Shown: piece after piece, positions 8,796 to 16,682 of the stretch
How positions within the stretch are numbered: the first letter of the stretch is position 1
How the letters are laid out: each line of letters starts with the position of its first letter
NCBI GenBank assembly: GCA_903927025.1
Contig: CAIYLG010000052.1
Span: forward strand, 1-64,000
DNA length: 64,000 bases
Source: an uncultured Armatimonadota bacterium
GTDB lineage: Bacteria > Armatimonadota > Fimbriimonadia > Fimbriimonadales > Fimbriimonadaceae
Direction of reading: 5' to 3'
Translations under genes and position numbers: made by a program
Notes under the pieces: generated by a model
What the model saw: the letters and a program-made list of their open reading frames with translations, nothing else
What the model was told of the DNA's origin: nothing
The model's database searches: none

Positions 8796-10601
8796 CTACG
8801 CATCCAGCGAAGCAGCAAGCTCAGCTTGATCCTCAAACTGAATGTGATAAAGCCGAGCATATTCCCCGTTGAGAGTCAGCAGTTCGGAATGAGTTCCTCT
8901 CTCCACAATGACTCCGTGCTGCAGAACCAGGATCTGGTCAGCCGCTTGGATGGTGGAGAGTCGGTGAGCCACCGCAAAGGTTGTTCGACCCTTCATCAGC
9001 GGCACCAGCGCCGACTGAATCAGCCGCTCTGAACTCGTATCCAAGGCTGAAGTCGCCTCATCAAGAATGAGGATGCGCGGGTCCTTCAAGATTGCTCGTG
9101 CAATCGCAATCCGCTGCTTTTCACCTCCTGAAAGCTTGTAGCCACGCTCGCCGACGATGGTGTCGTACTTCTCTGGCAAGGAGGAGATGTGGTCGTGAAT
9201 GGCGGCAGCCTTTGCAGCCGCCTCCAACTCGTCATCGTTCGCGTCAGGATTGCCATACCGGAGGTTTTCTCTAATGGTGTCGTGAACCAGGTATGTCTCC
9301 TGCGTGACCACGGCGATCGCCTTGCCCAAAGATTCGAGCTTGATCGAGCGGACATCGTGTCCATCGATCTGTACGCTTCCGCTCACAACGTCGTAAAGAC
9401 GCGGAATAAGGTAGGTCAGCGTTGTCTTTCCCGACCCAGACGCTCCTACAAGCGCCACAAGCTGGCCAGCGGAGGCCTTTAGACTGACCCCATCCAAGGT
9501 GGGACGATCTTGCGATTCTTCGTACTGGAACTTCACATCTGAAAATTCAACGTCGCCTCGAATTTGACTTGGGGACAGTGCGATAGCTTCCGGTGCATCA
9601 ACAATGTCCTGCTTCATGTCGAGATACTCAAAGATTCTGTCGAACAGTGCCATCGCGCTGAACACTTCGACCTGGACATTGAGAAGGCTTGTGAGCGGGA
9701 AGAAGAGGCGGCTCTGAAGCGCGGTGAAGGCAACAATCGTGCCGATGCTCAGGTGGTTGTCCTGCTGACCGATCACCAGATAGCCTGCCAGCCAATACAC
9801 CAAAACTGGCGTTATGGAAAAAGTGAGGGTGATCATGTTGAAGAACACCCGCATCGTCATGGTGATCTTCACGCTGGTGTCAGTCAGATTTTCGTTTTCC
9901 GTTTGAAACTTTTGGAATGCGAGCGTCTGACGGCCGCTGGTTTTGGTGAGCAAGACGCCCGAAACGCTAAGCGTCTCGTTCATCGTCGCGCTCATATCCG
10001 CCATTTGCGTCTGCATCTGGGTTCGGTACTTCCGCATTCCATCGCCAATTTTCGCGCTGAGCATGGCAAACAGCGGCAACACACCAATGGACAGCAAGGT
10101 AAGGCGCCAATCCATCAGGAACATCGCGATAAGTGTGGAGAGTACGGTTGTGACATTGGACAACACGTTCGCAGCGGTATCGCTGACGACAGACTGAATG
10201 CCACCTACGTCGTTTGCGAGGCGAGACTGGATTTCGCCGGTGCGTGTCCCAGTGAAGAATTTCAGGGACATACCCTGCAGATGCCGGTAGAGGTCGTTCC
10301 TCAGGTCTCGCATGATGTGCTGACCCACAAGAACGCTCACATATCCGAATCCAAGACCAAAGGCAACTCCGCCGATCGTGGCGAGCAGCGTGAACATGCT
10401 GTACTTCGTGACAATGCTGAGCTGCTTGTTCATCAGCCCCTCATTCACGATGATCTTCAGGAAGAACGGGGAGAGAATCCCGAGTCCAGAGGACAAGAGA
10501 ACCAGAACAACCGTCCAGATCACGCTTGACCGGTAGGGTTTAAATAGCCCCATGACGCGGCGCATGCTCGCCTTGTTGATAGATTTGCCTTGAGGCTTCA
10601 T
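8796..10601 (-). CDS. ABC exporter, fused transmembrane and ATPase domains (MsbA-like)
   Basis: 601-residue half-transporter expected to act as a homodimer. The first about 330 residues hold six membrane segments of the type 1 exporter fold; the ATPase has Walker A GASGSGKTT, Q-loop VVTQETYLVHDTIREN, signature LSGGEKQRIAIARAI, Walker B ILILDEATSALD and switch AVAHRLSTI. Substrate (lipid, drug or peptide) is not evident. It has a short basic N terminus (MKPQGKSINKASMRR) and no peptidase domain. It lies directly upstream of kynureninase; the nearest divergent gene is a lipoprotein at 10721. Confidence 0.93.
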   Translation of the reverse strand: MKPQGKSINKASMRRVMGLFKPYRSSVIWTVVLVLLSSGLGILSPFFLKIIVNEGLMNKQLSIVTKYSMFTLLATIGGVAFGLGFGYVSVLVGQHIMRDLRNDLYRHLQGMSLKFFTGTRTGEIQSRLANDVGGIQSVVSDTAANVLSNVTTVLSTLIAMFLMDWRLTLLSIGVLPLFAMLSAKIGDGMRKYRTQMQTQMADMSATMNETLSVSGVLLTKTSGRQTLAFQKFQTENENLTDTSVKITMTMRVFFNMITLTFSITPVLVYWLAGYLVIGQQDNHLSIGTIVAFTALQSRLFFPLTSLLNVQVEVFSAMALFDRIFEYLDMKQDIVDAPEAIALSPSQIRGDVEFSDVKFQYEESQDRPTLDGVSLKASAGQLVALVGASGSGKTTLTYLIPRLYDVVSGSVQIDGHDVRSIKLESLGKAIAVVTQETYLVHDTIRENLRYGNPDANDDELEAAAKAAAIHDHISSLPEKYDTIVGERGYKLSGGEKQRIAIARAILKDPRILILDEATSALDTSSERLIQSALVPLMKGRTTFAVAHRLSTIQAADQILVLQHGVIVERGTHSELLTLNGEYARLYHIQFEDQAELAASLDA

Positions 10602-10720
10602 GGTGTTGCCGCCGTGATCATTTCGAGATTCTATCCCCCTGGACTCTGTTTTCCAGAACTTCCAGTACTATGAAGCTGTTGCAGTCGTTGCGTCACAAAG
10701 CTCCAAATAGGAACCGATCC

Positions 10721-11893
10721 ATGAATTCAAGCAAGCCCTTGCCCGTCATTTTGTGCTTGCTTGCGGGTTTTGTCGGATCTTTTTTGGTCGGATGCGGCGG
10801 CTCTTCAAACGTCAGTCTTTCTCATTCTGCTCCGACAGTGCCCGTTGCACTCACGATCCAGCCTGGGCAAATGACAATCGATTCGGCTGGAACCCCTCCG
10901 CTAGCCGTTGCGACAACCGGACCCATCGTTTTTGGAAGCACCAGCCTCACCGGTGAGTTCGCTCTGCTAGTGGGTGCCCATCAGTTTCGAACGGGGACCG
11001 GGCGATCTGAAACCACCGTTATTGGAGCCAATCGTGATGTCGCGATTCTCCATGTGGCGGGCGAGTCACAGATTTGGCCCTACCGAACCCTCGCTGCCCC
11101 TTTTAAATCCGGGGACAGCCGCCTTGCGGCCGTTGCACAGGACTCCAATCTGTTCCTGGAAGAGGTTGCAAACCGCTCCGGTAAAGTCGTCGGTCTAAAT
11201 CTTCTCTCATTCAGCGGGAATTCGGCGGTCCATCATCCTTACTTCCTAGGTGACATTGCTGCGGGACGACATCTGCGTGGTGTTGGACTTGACGGCCGAG
11301 GCAACGCGCTCGTTGAAATTACATCGGCAGCCACTAGCCGGGAGGTCAGAAGGGTTCATTCCGGAACCTTTGATAGACGTCTTAAGGCGCTTTCAGCTTA
11401 TATGAAAGGGTTGTCCACTGGCCGCTCGGATTCAAACTGGTACTTGGCGCCTCGGTTTGGAAAGCCGATTCCGCTCCAATGCCCTCCGCATGCCCTCGGC
11501 ATCCTTGTGTCGGCCATTCGAACTCCTGGCAGGGCGGTCGGTGCCGTTATCATTGGCAAAGGGTCGGACGTGCGATCCATTCCGTGCTGGTGGGATCTCC
11601 GGGGCCAGATTCACGAGTTGCCACTCCCAAATGATGTCAACTTCGGGCTTGCAACCGATTCAAGCGCAGACGGTGCCGTGGTCGGAATGGTGGGCAACGA
11701 AATCACCAGCTACGCTGCTCTGTGGCCGAATGTAAGAAGCGAGGCCAAGAACGTCAACGGAATGCTTCCCACGGATGCGGACTTCGAGCTACGCTGCATC
11801 GACAGCATTGGATCGGACTACACCATGGTCGCCCTAGCCCAGCCCAAACTCAATTCGGACCAAAGCGTGATAGTAGGGCTAAGCCCTCGGTGA
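10721..11893 (+). CDS. Unknown lipoprotein
   Basis: Start placed at ATG 10721, which has AGGA eight bases upstream and yields a lipoprotein signal (MNSSKPLPVILCLLAGFVGSFLVGCGGSS); the frame also opens at 10670. The mature protein of about 360 residues is rich in Gly, Ser and short beta-like segments (LRGVGLDGRGNALVEI, SSADGAVVGMVGN), reminiscent of the repeat modules of extracellular beta-propeller (HAF-type) proteins, but I cannot assign a family. Its TGA is embedded in the GTGA start of the next gene, so the two products are made together. Confidence 0.8.
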   Translation: MNSSKPLPVILCLLAGFVGSFLVGCGGSSNVSLSHSAPTVPVALTIQPGQMTIDSAGTPPLAVATTGPIVFGSTSLTGEFALLVGAHQFRTGTGRSETTVIGANRDVAILHVAGESQIWPYRTLAAPFKSGDSRLAAVAQDSNLFLEEVANRSGKVVGLNLLSFSGNSAVHHPYFLGDIAAGRHLRGVGLDGRGNALVEITSAATSREVRRVHSGTFDRRLKALSAYMKGLSTGRSDSNWYLAPRFGKPIPLQCPPHALGILVSAIRTPGRAVGAVIIGKGSDVRSIPCWWDLRGQIHELPLPNDVNFGLATDSSADGAVVGMVGNEITSYAALWPNVRSEAKNVNGMLPTDADFELRCIDSIGSDYTMVALAQPKLNSDQSVIVGLSPR

Positions 11894-12738
11894 GCCTAAA
11901 AGTCTTCATCAGTGTTGATATTGAGGGGGCAACTGGCGTTGCATCGTTTTCTCAATGTTCACGTCCCGACTCGCAGTTTTTTGACTACCCGTTCGCGAGG
12001 CGCGCTCTTATTGGCGATGTCAACGCTGCCATTCGAGGCGCAAAGCGGGCGGGAGCGGAGCGAGTCGTCGTCAAAGATTCTCACGCTACCTGCAAGAACC
12101 TTCTGATCGACGAACTGGAGCCCGGCACGGAGCTAATTTCTGGCTTCGGTGCGACTCGGGATGGAATGATGGACGGGATCGATGATTCCTTCGCCGCCGC
12201 CATGTTGGTTGGATACCATGGACAGGCTGGAAGGACGTGTGCGATGATGGACCACGCGCTGGTCGGCGGGTTATATCGATTCTGGGTCAACGACACCGAA
12301 TGCGGAGAAATCGCCGTGAGCGCCGCTGCGGCGGGTGCCTGCGGAGTTCCAACGATCCTAGTGACCGGCGATCACGCAACCTGCGCAGAAACCTCCGAAA
12401 CAATCACTGGTGCGTTCACTTACTGCACCAAGCAGGGCTTAGGGAAGTACATGGGCAACTTGCTCCACCCATCTGAAACTATTCCTGGGATAGAGGCCGC
12501 CGCTGAATCTGCAGTCAGGGCCAGAGCGGGGATTTCCCCCTTTAAAGTGGAAGGTGCCGTAGAAATGCGCGCGGAGTTCCGAACGACGGAAGAAACTGAC
12601 TTGGTGGCCACAATGGAAGGAGTCAGAAGGTTAAATGGCTACACCGTAGGTTGGAGCCGCCCCGACTTCGTCACGGCTCATCGAGCGATGCTGGCCATCT
12701 TCAATATGTCGATCCAGGGCAGAAGATCCGAATCTTAG
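11890..12738 (+). CDS. M55-family D-aminopeptidase (DppA-like)
   Basis: Zinc D-aminopeptidase family that releases N-terminal D-amino acids from short peptides, such as those from peptidoglycan turnover. Start set at GTG 11890, overlapping the previous stop by four bases; this gives the expected N terminus VSLKVFISVDIEGATG. Likely metal ligands are D10, E12, H65 (VKDSHATCKN), H110 (LVGYHGQAG) and a Glu in NDTECGE. Length about 282 matches B. subtilis DppA (274). There is no signal peptide, so it is probably cytoplasmic despite coupling to a lipoprotein. Its stop codon interlocks with that of the convergent peptidase gene (TTAG). Confidence 0.88.
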   Translation: MSLKVFISVDIEGATGVASFSQCSRPDSQFFDYPFARRALIGDVNAAIRGAKRAGAERVVVKDSHATCKNLLIDELEPGTELISGFGATRDGMMDGIDDSFAAAMLVGYHGQAGRTCAMMDHALVGGLYRFWVNDTECGEIAVSAAAAGACGVPTILVTGDHATCAETSETITGAFTYCTKQGLGKYMGNLLHPSETIPGIEAAAESAVRARAGISPFKVEGAVEMRAEFRTTEETDLVATMEGVRRLNGYTVGWSRPDFVTAHRAMLAIFNMSIQGRRSES

Positions 12739-13976
12739 GGCGCGATCGCCAGCCACTGACTCCATCCACTTGCCGTATCCCATGAGAGCCTATGGTAGTC
12801 GGCACTTACTTTGGTGAAGGAGCTGCTCGGAGAAAAATCGATCCCGAGCCCGTGTGATCCGGGCGAGTTGGAATTGTGCCCCTCCCAGATGACGGCATTG
12901 CTCACGGCGGCGCTTAGGTTCACGCACGCGGATTGGACTCCGGAGCTCGTCGAAGCCATGTTGAGCTGATTGCACAGATCGGTCGCGTCAAAAAAGAAAC
13001 GGTTGACAGTCGGCTCATAAGATTGAACAGAAGTTCTTAGTGCTGGCGCAATTGTAATCAGAGAGCTCGCATTTGCTACCAGCTGCACACGAAGTGCCGC
13101 TGCGGCAGAAGCGACGTTTGCCATTTGAGTGGTGTCGATGACGCTCTCTTCGACCTTCATCGTATTGTAGGTCGGCTCGTTCATCATGCCGTCCACGAAC
13201 GCTTTCGAGAGCGTTCGTGGTGAAGCATCTGGAGTAGCGGTGAATGCGCCAAGAACGCGCTGATACGGGTAGCCAGAGCCTGGAGGACTTTCTTCGCTTG
13301 CAGCCACATAGTCGGCCTTGCCTACGAATTGGTAGGCAACTTCAGCCATCTGCATCAAGCTGCAGTCAAAGGCCGCGATGTCGACGTGAAGTCCCTGGAA
13401 TGCCTGGTTGAGTTGCCATATTTGGATAGAATGCCCGGTTTGATCGTCGTAGCTAAAGGCTGGCGGTGCCGTTTTGCTACCTCTAGACGCAGGTAGCCAA
13501 CCATTTCCGTGGTCCCACAAAATGACTGCGGTGTGGTCTGCCGGATAGTGCGCCTTCCCCCACTGGATAAAGCTCTTCAGGCTTCCTGGAATGCCCATAT
13601 CGACGCTTAGCCCAAGATCCTGCACAACCTGGCTAGTCACACCACCGCTTAGACTCGGCGTGATGAGATACCTGCGGGTGCCATTGAAGGTAGCAGTGGT
13701 ACTCACCTTCGTGGACTGCTTCCATTGGACTACAAACCGAACGTCGGAACTCGCCGTGGCCGCCTGTTGCATCTGAATGATATTGAGCGGGCTGAACACA
13801 TCCAGGTCGTTCGCTGCATTCATATAGACAAGCACGGTCCACTTCCCGTGGACGGGAGGCGTTGAGGGTGCACTGCCTCCCCCACCACAGCCGATTGCAA
13901 ATGCAGCGGCGGCCAAACTGGCCGCGAGCTTCAGCAAGTGTGCGAACGAGGGAACAAGTCTTGTTTGCCCGAGCAT
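12735..13976 (-). CDS. Clostripain-like (C11) cysteine peptidase, lipoprotein
   Basis: 413 residues. Lipobox AFAIGC puts the lipidated Cys at 30, followed by a Gly/Ser/Pro linker. The C11 core begins WTVLVYMNAANDLD; the catalytic His is H156 in VILWDHGNGW and the catalytic Cys is C205 in AAFDCSLMQMAEVAYQ, with YVAASEESPPGSGYPY after it. C11 enzymes cleave after basic residues and are often secreted. A perfect 11-bp inverted repeat lies in the coding sequence at 13193-13220. Convergent with the D-aminopeptidase gene, 4-bp overlap. Surface location is inferred from the lipobox. Confidence 0.9.
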   Translation of the reverse strand: MLGQTRLVPSFAHLLKLAASLAAAAFAIGCGGGGSAPSTPPVHGKWTVLVYMNAANDLDVFSPLNIIQMQQAATASSDVRFVVQWKQSTKVSTTATFNGTRRYLITPSLSGGVTSQVVQDLGLSVDMGIPGSLKSFIQWGKAHYPADHTAVILWDHGNGWLPASRGSKTAPPAFSYDDQTGHSIQIWQLNQAFQGLHVDIAAFDCSLMQMAEVAYQFVGKADYVAASEESPPGSGYPYQRVLGAFTATPDASPRTLSKAFVDGMMNEPTYNTMKVEESVIDTTQMANVASAAAALRVQLVANASSLITIAPALRTSVQSYEPTVNRFFFDATDLCNQLNMASTSSGVQSACVNLSAAVSNAVIWEGHNSNSPGSHGLGIDFSPSSSFTKVSADYHRLSWDTASGWSQWLAIAP

Positions 13977-14139
13977 AGTCGTAACTCGTATTTTGAAGGA
14001 ACTAATCCGCCCGGGTAAGTCTTAGACAGAGCGAACCGGTGAATTTGAGAAGAACAGACCGCAATCGGTGTTACCCTGTTGAGCAGAAAGACGGATTCGG
14101 TGCGTCGACACGTTCAATTTCAGCAGTTCAGGATTCAGC

Positions 14140-14865
14140 ATGAGCATTGCCGCCAAACGAAGAGGAACAGCTAAAGAGGCCAAGCGGCTTCAAATTGAGC
14201 AGAAGCATCCCCTTGCCATTCGATGGTTCCACTGGGTCAACTTTCCAGTGCTTGCCATCATGATCTGGAGTGGAATCCTGATCTATTGGGCAAACGGAGT
14301 TCTCCACATTGGGCCCTACGTGTTCTTTGCCGATTGGTTCTACCACCCTGGATACCAAGAGAAACCGCTTAAACCAGGGCTGTGGGAACTCACGGGCCGG
14401 CTCGCAGAAGGGATGTCTTGGCACTTCCTGTTCATGTGGATCTTTGCGATCAACGGGTTGCTTTATGTTCTGTTCGTAGCCCTATCTGGAGAGTGGCGGT
14501 TCATACTGCCATCCAAGGGCACTTTGAAGGATGCCATCCATGTGGTCCTCCATGACCTTCACCTTCGAAAGGATGAACCGCCAAAGCAGAAGTTCAACGG
14601 AGCCCAGCAGATTGCCTACACAGGCGTTATCCTGATGGGTTTTGCCTCTCTAGTGACAGGAATCGCGATTTACAAGCCAGTTCAGGCCAGCTTCTTCACC
14701 CAGCTGCTGGGTGGATATACCGTCTGTAGGTTCTTGCACTTTTGGCTGATGATGGGGTTCATCGGGTTCTTCTTTGTTCACGTCGGACAAGTTGTACGCG
14801 CCGGGTGGAACAACTTCCGAGCCATGGTTACTGGATTTGAAGTCGCTGAGGAGGAGCAGTCATGA
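14140..14865 (+). CDS. Membrane cytochrome b (b561/hydrogenase cytochrome b type)
   Basis: 241 residues with four main membrane segments. Candidate heme ligands are His in IRWFHWVNFPVLAIM (helix 1), SWHFLFMWIF (helix 2), FLHFWLMM and FFVHVGQVV. This is the bacterial cytochrome b/b6-like family (CybB, HyaC, thiosulfate reductase C) that passes electrons between quinones and a periplasmic oxidoreductase. The downstream molybdopterin protein gene overlaps by four bases (ATGA), so this is almost certainly its membrane anchor and electron partner, in the way YedZ/MsrQ serves YedY/MsrP, although this subunit is of a different family. Confidence 0.87.
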   Translation: MSIAAKRRGTAKEAKRLQIEQKHPLAIRWFHWVNFPVLAIMIWSGILIYWANGVLHIGPYVFFADWFYHPGYQEKPLKPGLWELTGRLAEGMSWHFLFMWIFAINGLLYVLFVALSGEWRFILPSKGTLKDAIHVVLHDLHLRKDEPPKQKFNGAQQIAYTGVILMGFASLVTGIAIYKPVQASFFTQLLGGYTVCRFLHFWLMMGFIGFFFVHVGQVVRAGWNNFRAMVTGFEVAEEEQS

Positions 14866-15692
14866 GCGAAGAGCAGGTTCCAGTAAAGATCCCTGCAGAT
14901 TTGAAGCGGCAGAACGACGAGGTTGAAAGCGCCATGCGCCACCTTTCACGTCGCAGCTTCATCTGGGCCGGCATCGCCTCCCTAGGCGCCTACGGTGGCA
15001 TTCATTGGCTTGCTTCCAGGCTAGAGGACAACGGAACGCCGTGGCCATTTCGGCGTGTGTTGGATGCCAACGAAGGCTTGGCGATGGACTACTTTGGCCC
15101 GATGCGACTCGCGCCGACGTTCTCGAAATCGGAACTGACCGAACTTCGACAAAACGGGGATGAGGGAATCAATGACGAAGACTTTGATCCCACTCAGTGG
15201 AAGTTGACGGTGAACAATGTGTTTGGGCACGATTCTCCCGTTCAGCTCACCCTTGACGATATCAAGCGTCTGCCTCACACAACCCAGATCACCGAGATGT
15301 TCTGTATCGAGGGCTGGAGCATCAAAGTTGAATGGACGGGCGTAAGGTTCGTCGACTTTGTGGAGAAGTATCCGCCTAATCCGATTCGGGGAGACAAGCC
15401 GGACGTCCGCGGCAACCCACATGATCTGCCTTCCTACGTCGCAATGCTCACTCCCAACGAGGGGTACTACGTGGGCCTTGACATGGCCAGCGCCCTCCAT
15501 CCGCAGACCCTATTGTGCTTTGAGATGAATGGCGAGCCGCTGTCAGTTGACCACGGTGCCCCACTAAGGTTGGCAATCCCGGTGAAGTACGGGGTGAAGA
15601 ACATTAAGCGAATCGGGACGATTACCTATTCGAGTGAGAAGCCAAAAGACTATTGGGCTGAGCAGGGCTATGACTGGTATGCCGGCCTTTAG
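14862..15692 (+). CDS. Molybdopterin-dependent oxidoreductase, sulfite oxidase family, Tat-exported
   Basis: 276 residues. A twin-arginine motif HLSRRSFIWAG (R30, R31) with a following hydrophobic stretch indicates Tat export or anchoring. The SUOX-type molybdopterin fold shows the Mo-ligand cysteine C148 in EMFCIEGWSIKVEWTGV and the late SVDHGAPLRLAIPVKYGVKNIK segment. The family includes MsrP (methionine sulfoxide reductase) and sulfite oxidases; the protein lacks a dimerisation domain, so reductase chemistry is plausible. It is translationally coupled to the cytochrome b gene. An ECF sigma/anti-sigma pair begins 66 bp downstream on the same strand. Confidence 0.88.
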   Translation: MSEEQVPVKIPADLKRQNDEVESAMRHLSRRSFIWAGIASLGAYGGIHWLASRLEDNGTPWPFRRVLDANEGLAMDYFGPMRLAPTFSKSELTELRQNGDEGINDEDFDPTQWKLTVNNVFGHDSPVQLTLDDIKRLPHTTQITEMFCIEGWSIKVEWTGVRFVDFVEKYPPNPIRGDKPDVRGNPHDLPSYVAMLTPNEGYYVGLDMASALHPQTLLCFEMNGEPLSVDHGAPLRLAIPVKYGVKNIKRIGTITYSSEKPKDYWAEQGYDWYAGL

Positions 15693-15758
15693 CAAAAGAT
15701 AGTGGAACCAACGGTCGCCGACGTGCCTTTATCTCCTGGTTGAGAGAGAACGCACGAC

Positions 15759-16355
15759 ATGACACTCACAAGGGAGGATTTACCCATCAGTCAAAGTCCG
15801 ATTGTATCGAAGCGGGCCGAGTTTGCGGCGATGGCTCGGCAACACGAGGATGCGCTCTTGAGAACAGCGCGCCGGATGTGCGGAGCGGACAAAGATTTGG
15901 CGCAGGATATTGTCCAAGACGCCCTCGTTTCCGCCTATCGGGCGTACTTGGATGGCAGATTTGACGGACGGCATCCGGCAGCCTGGCTCACGCGGATTCT
16001 TACGAACTGCTTTCTTTACGCCAAGCGCCAGAACCGCACTGAGACGGGTTTGGATGAGGAGGTGATTGCCAACATGCAGGGATCGATGGATCACGGCTGG
16101 AACAGCAATATTCCTGGCCCAGACACGAAATTGATGCGGGAAACTTTCAGCGAGCCGATGGAACGCGCGCTGATGAGTCTCCCGGAATCTCAACGGCTAT
16201 GTGTTCTCTTGGCCGATGTGGAGGAGCTGCCTTATGCAGAAGTGGCGGCAGCACTCGATATCCCTATCGGCACCGTTCGCTCTCGATTGGCACGGGCGAG
16301 GATGCAGATGCTCACCGTGATCCGCGATATGAACCAACTGGAGGTTTTGGTATGA
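15759..16355 (+). CDS. ECF RNA polymerase sigma factor
   Basis: 198 residues. Sigma region 2 runs about 25-95 (HEDALLRTARRMCG, DLAQDIVQDALVSAYRAY, AAWLTRILTNCF). Region 4 runs about 135-190 with the helix-turn-helix LPYAEVAAALDIPIGTVRSRLARAR. It directs polymerase to a small stress or envelope regulon. The last bases overlap the start of a zinc-finger anti-sigma gene (ATGA), the standard arrangement for regulated ECF factors. Proximity to the molybdopterin oxidoreductase suggests, but does not show, a redox signal. Confidence 0.92.
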   Translation: MTLTREDLPISQSPIVSKRAEFAAMARQHEDALLRTARRMCGADKDLAQDIVQDALVSAYRAYLDGRFDGRHPAAWLTRILTNCFLYAKRQNRTETGLDEEVIANMQGSMDHGWNSNIPGPDTKLMRETFSEPMERALMSLPESQRLCVLLADVEELPYAEVAAALDIPIGTVRSRLARARMQMLTVIRDMNQLEVLV

Positions 16356-16627
16356 AGCTTCATAAAGACTCAGGAGACTCTTTGGAACCGTGCCCGCACA
16401 TGGAATCCATGCTCAATCAAACTGCCGATGGCACCGCGTCCAAGCTAGTGGAAATATATGCCAGAGCTCACGCCGCAAGATGCCCGCGGTGCGGAACGTT
16501 CCTTGCCCGCCTCACCGCGATGCTGGGCAAGCTTCGACGAATGTCCACAGAGCCTGCGGAGCCAGAGAAGTTGGACGAAAAGCAGTGGGAATCTCTAGAA
16601 GCAAGATTTGCCGAAGTCGAGGGCTAA
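16352..16627 (+). CDS. Putative zinc-finger anti-sigma factor
   Basis: 91 residues starting at ATG 16352, overlapping the sigma stop by four bases. It carries H40-x3-C44-x2-C47 (HAARCPRC), the ZAS/zf-HC2 metal site of soluble anti-sigma factors such as RsrA and ChrR, where thiol oxidation or zinc loss releases the sigma factor. There is no membrane segment, so it is cytoplasmic. An acidic tail (EPAEPEKLDEKQWESLEARF) follows. The function is inferred from the motif plus the coupling to an ECF gene. Confidence 0.8.
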   Translation: MKLHKDSGDSLEPCPHMESMLNQTADGTASKLVEIYARAHAARCPRCGTFLARLTAMLGKLRRMSTEPAEPEKLDEKQWESLEARFAEVEG

Positions 16628-16630
16628 ATT

Positions 16631-16675
16631 CCGATCTTCCTTCCTCTCGCAGCAGGCGAAAGGAAGGAAGATCGG
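16631..16675. terminator. Long hairpin terminator between convergent genes
   Basis: A perfect 15-bp stem (16631-16645 with 16661-16675) and a 15-nt loop that can pair further (TCGC with GCGA). It starts 3 bp after the anti-sigma stop and ends 7 bp before the DegT stop, so it can end transcription from both sides. There is no clear T-run. Confidence 0.65.
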
Positions 16676-16682
16676 ACTGATT

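Noticed and set aside
9564-10529. 321-codon plus-strand open frame
   Set aside because: Entirely antisense to the ABC exporter gene; His/Glu/Gln-rich composition and no domain. It is a shadow of the real gene.
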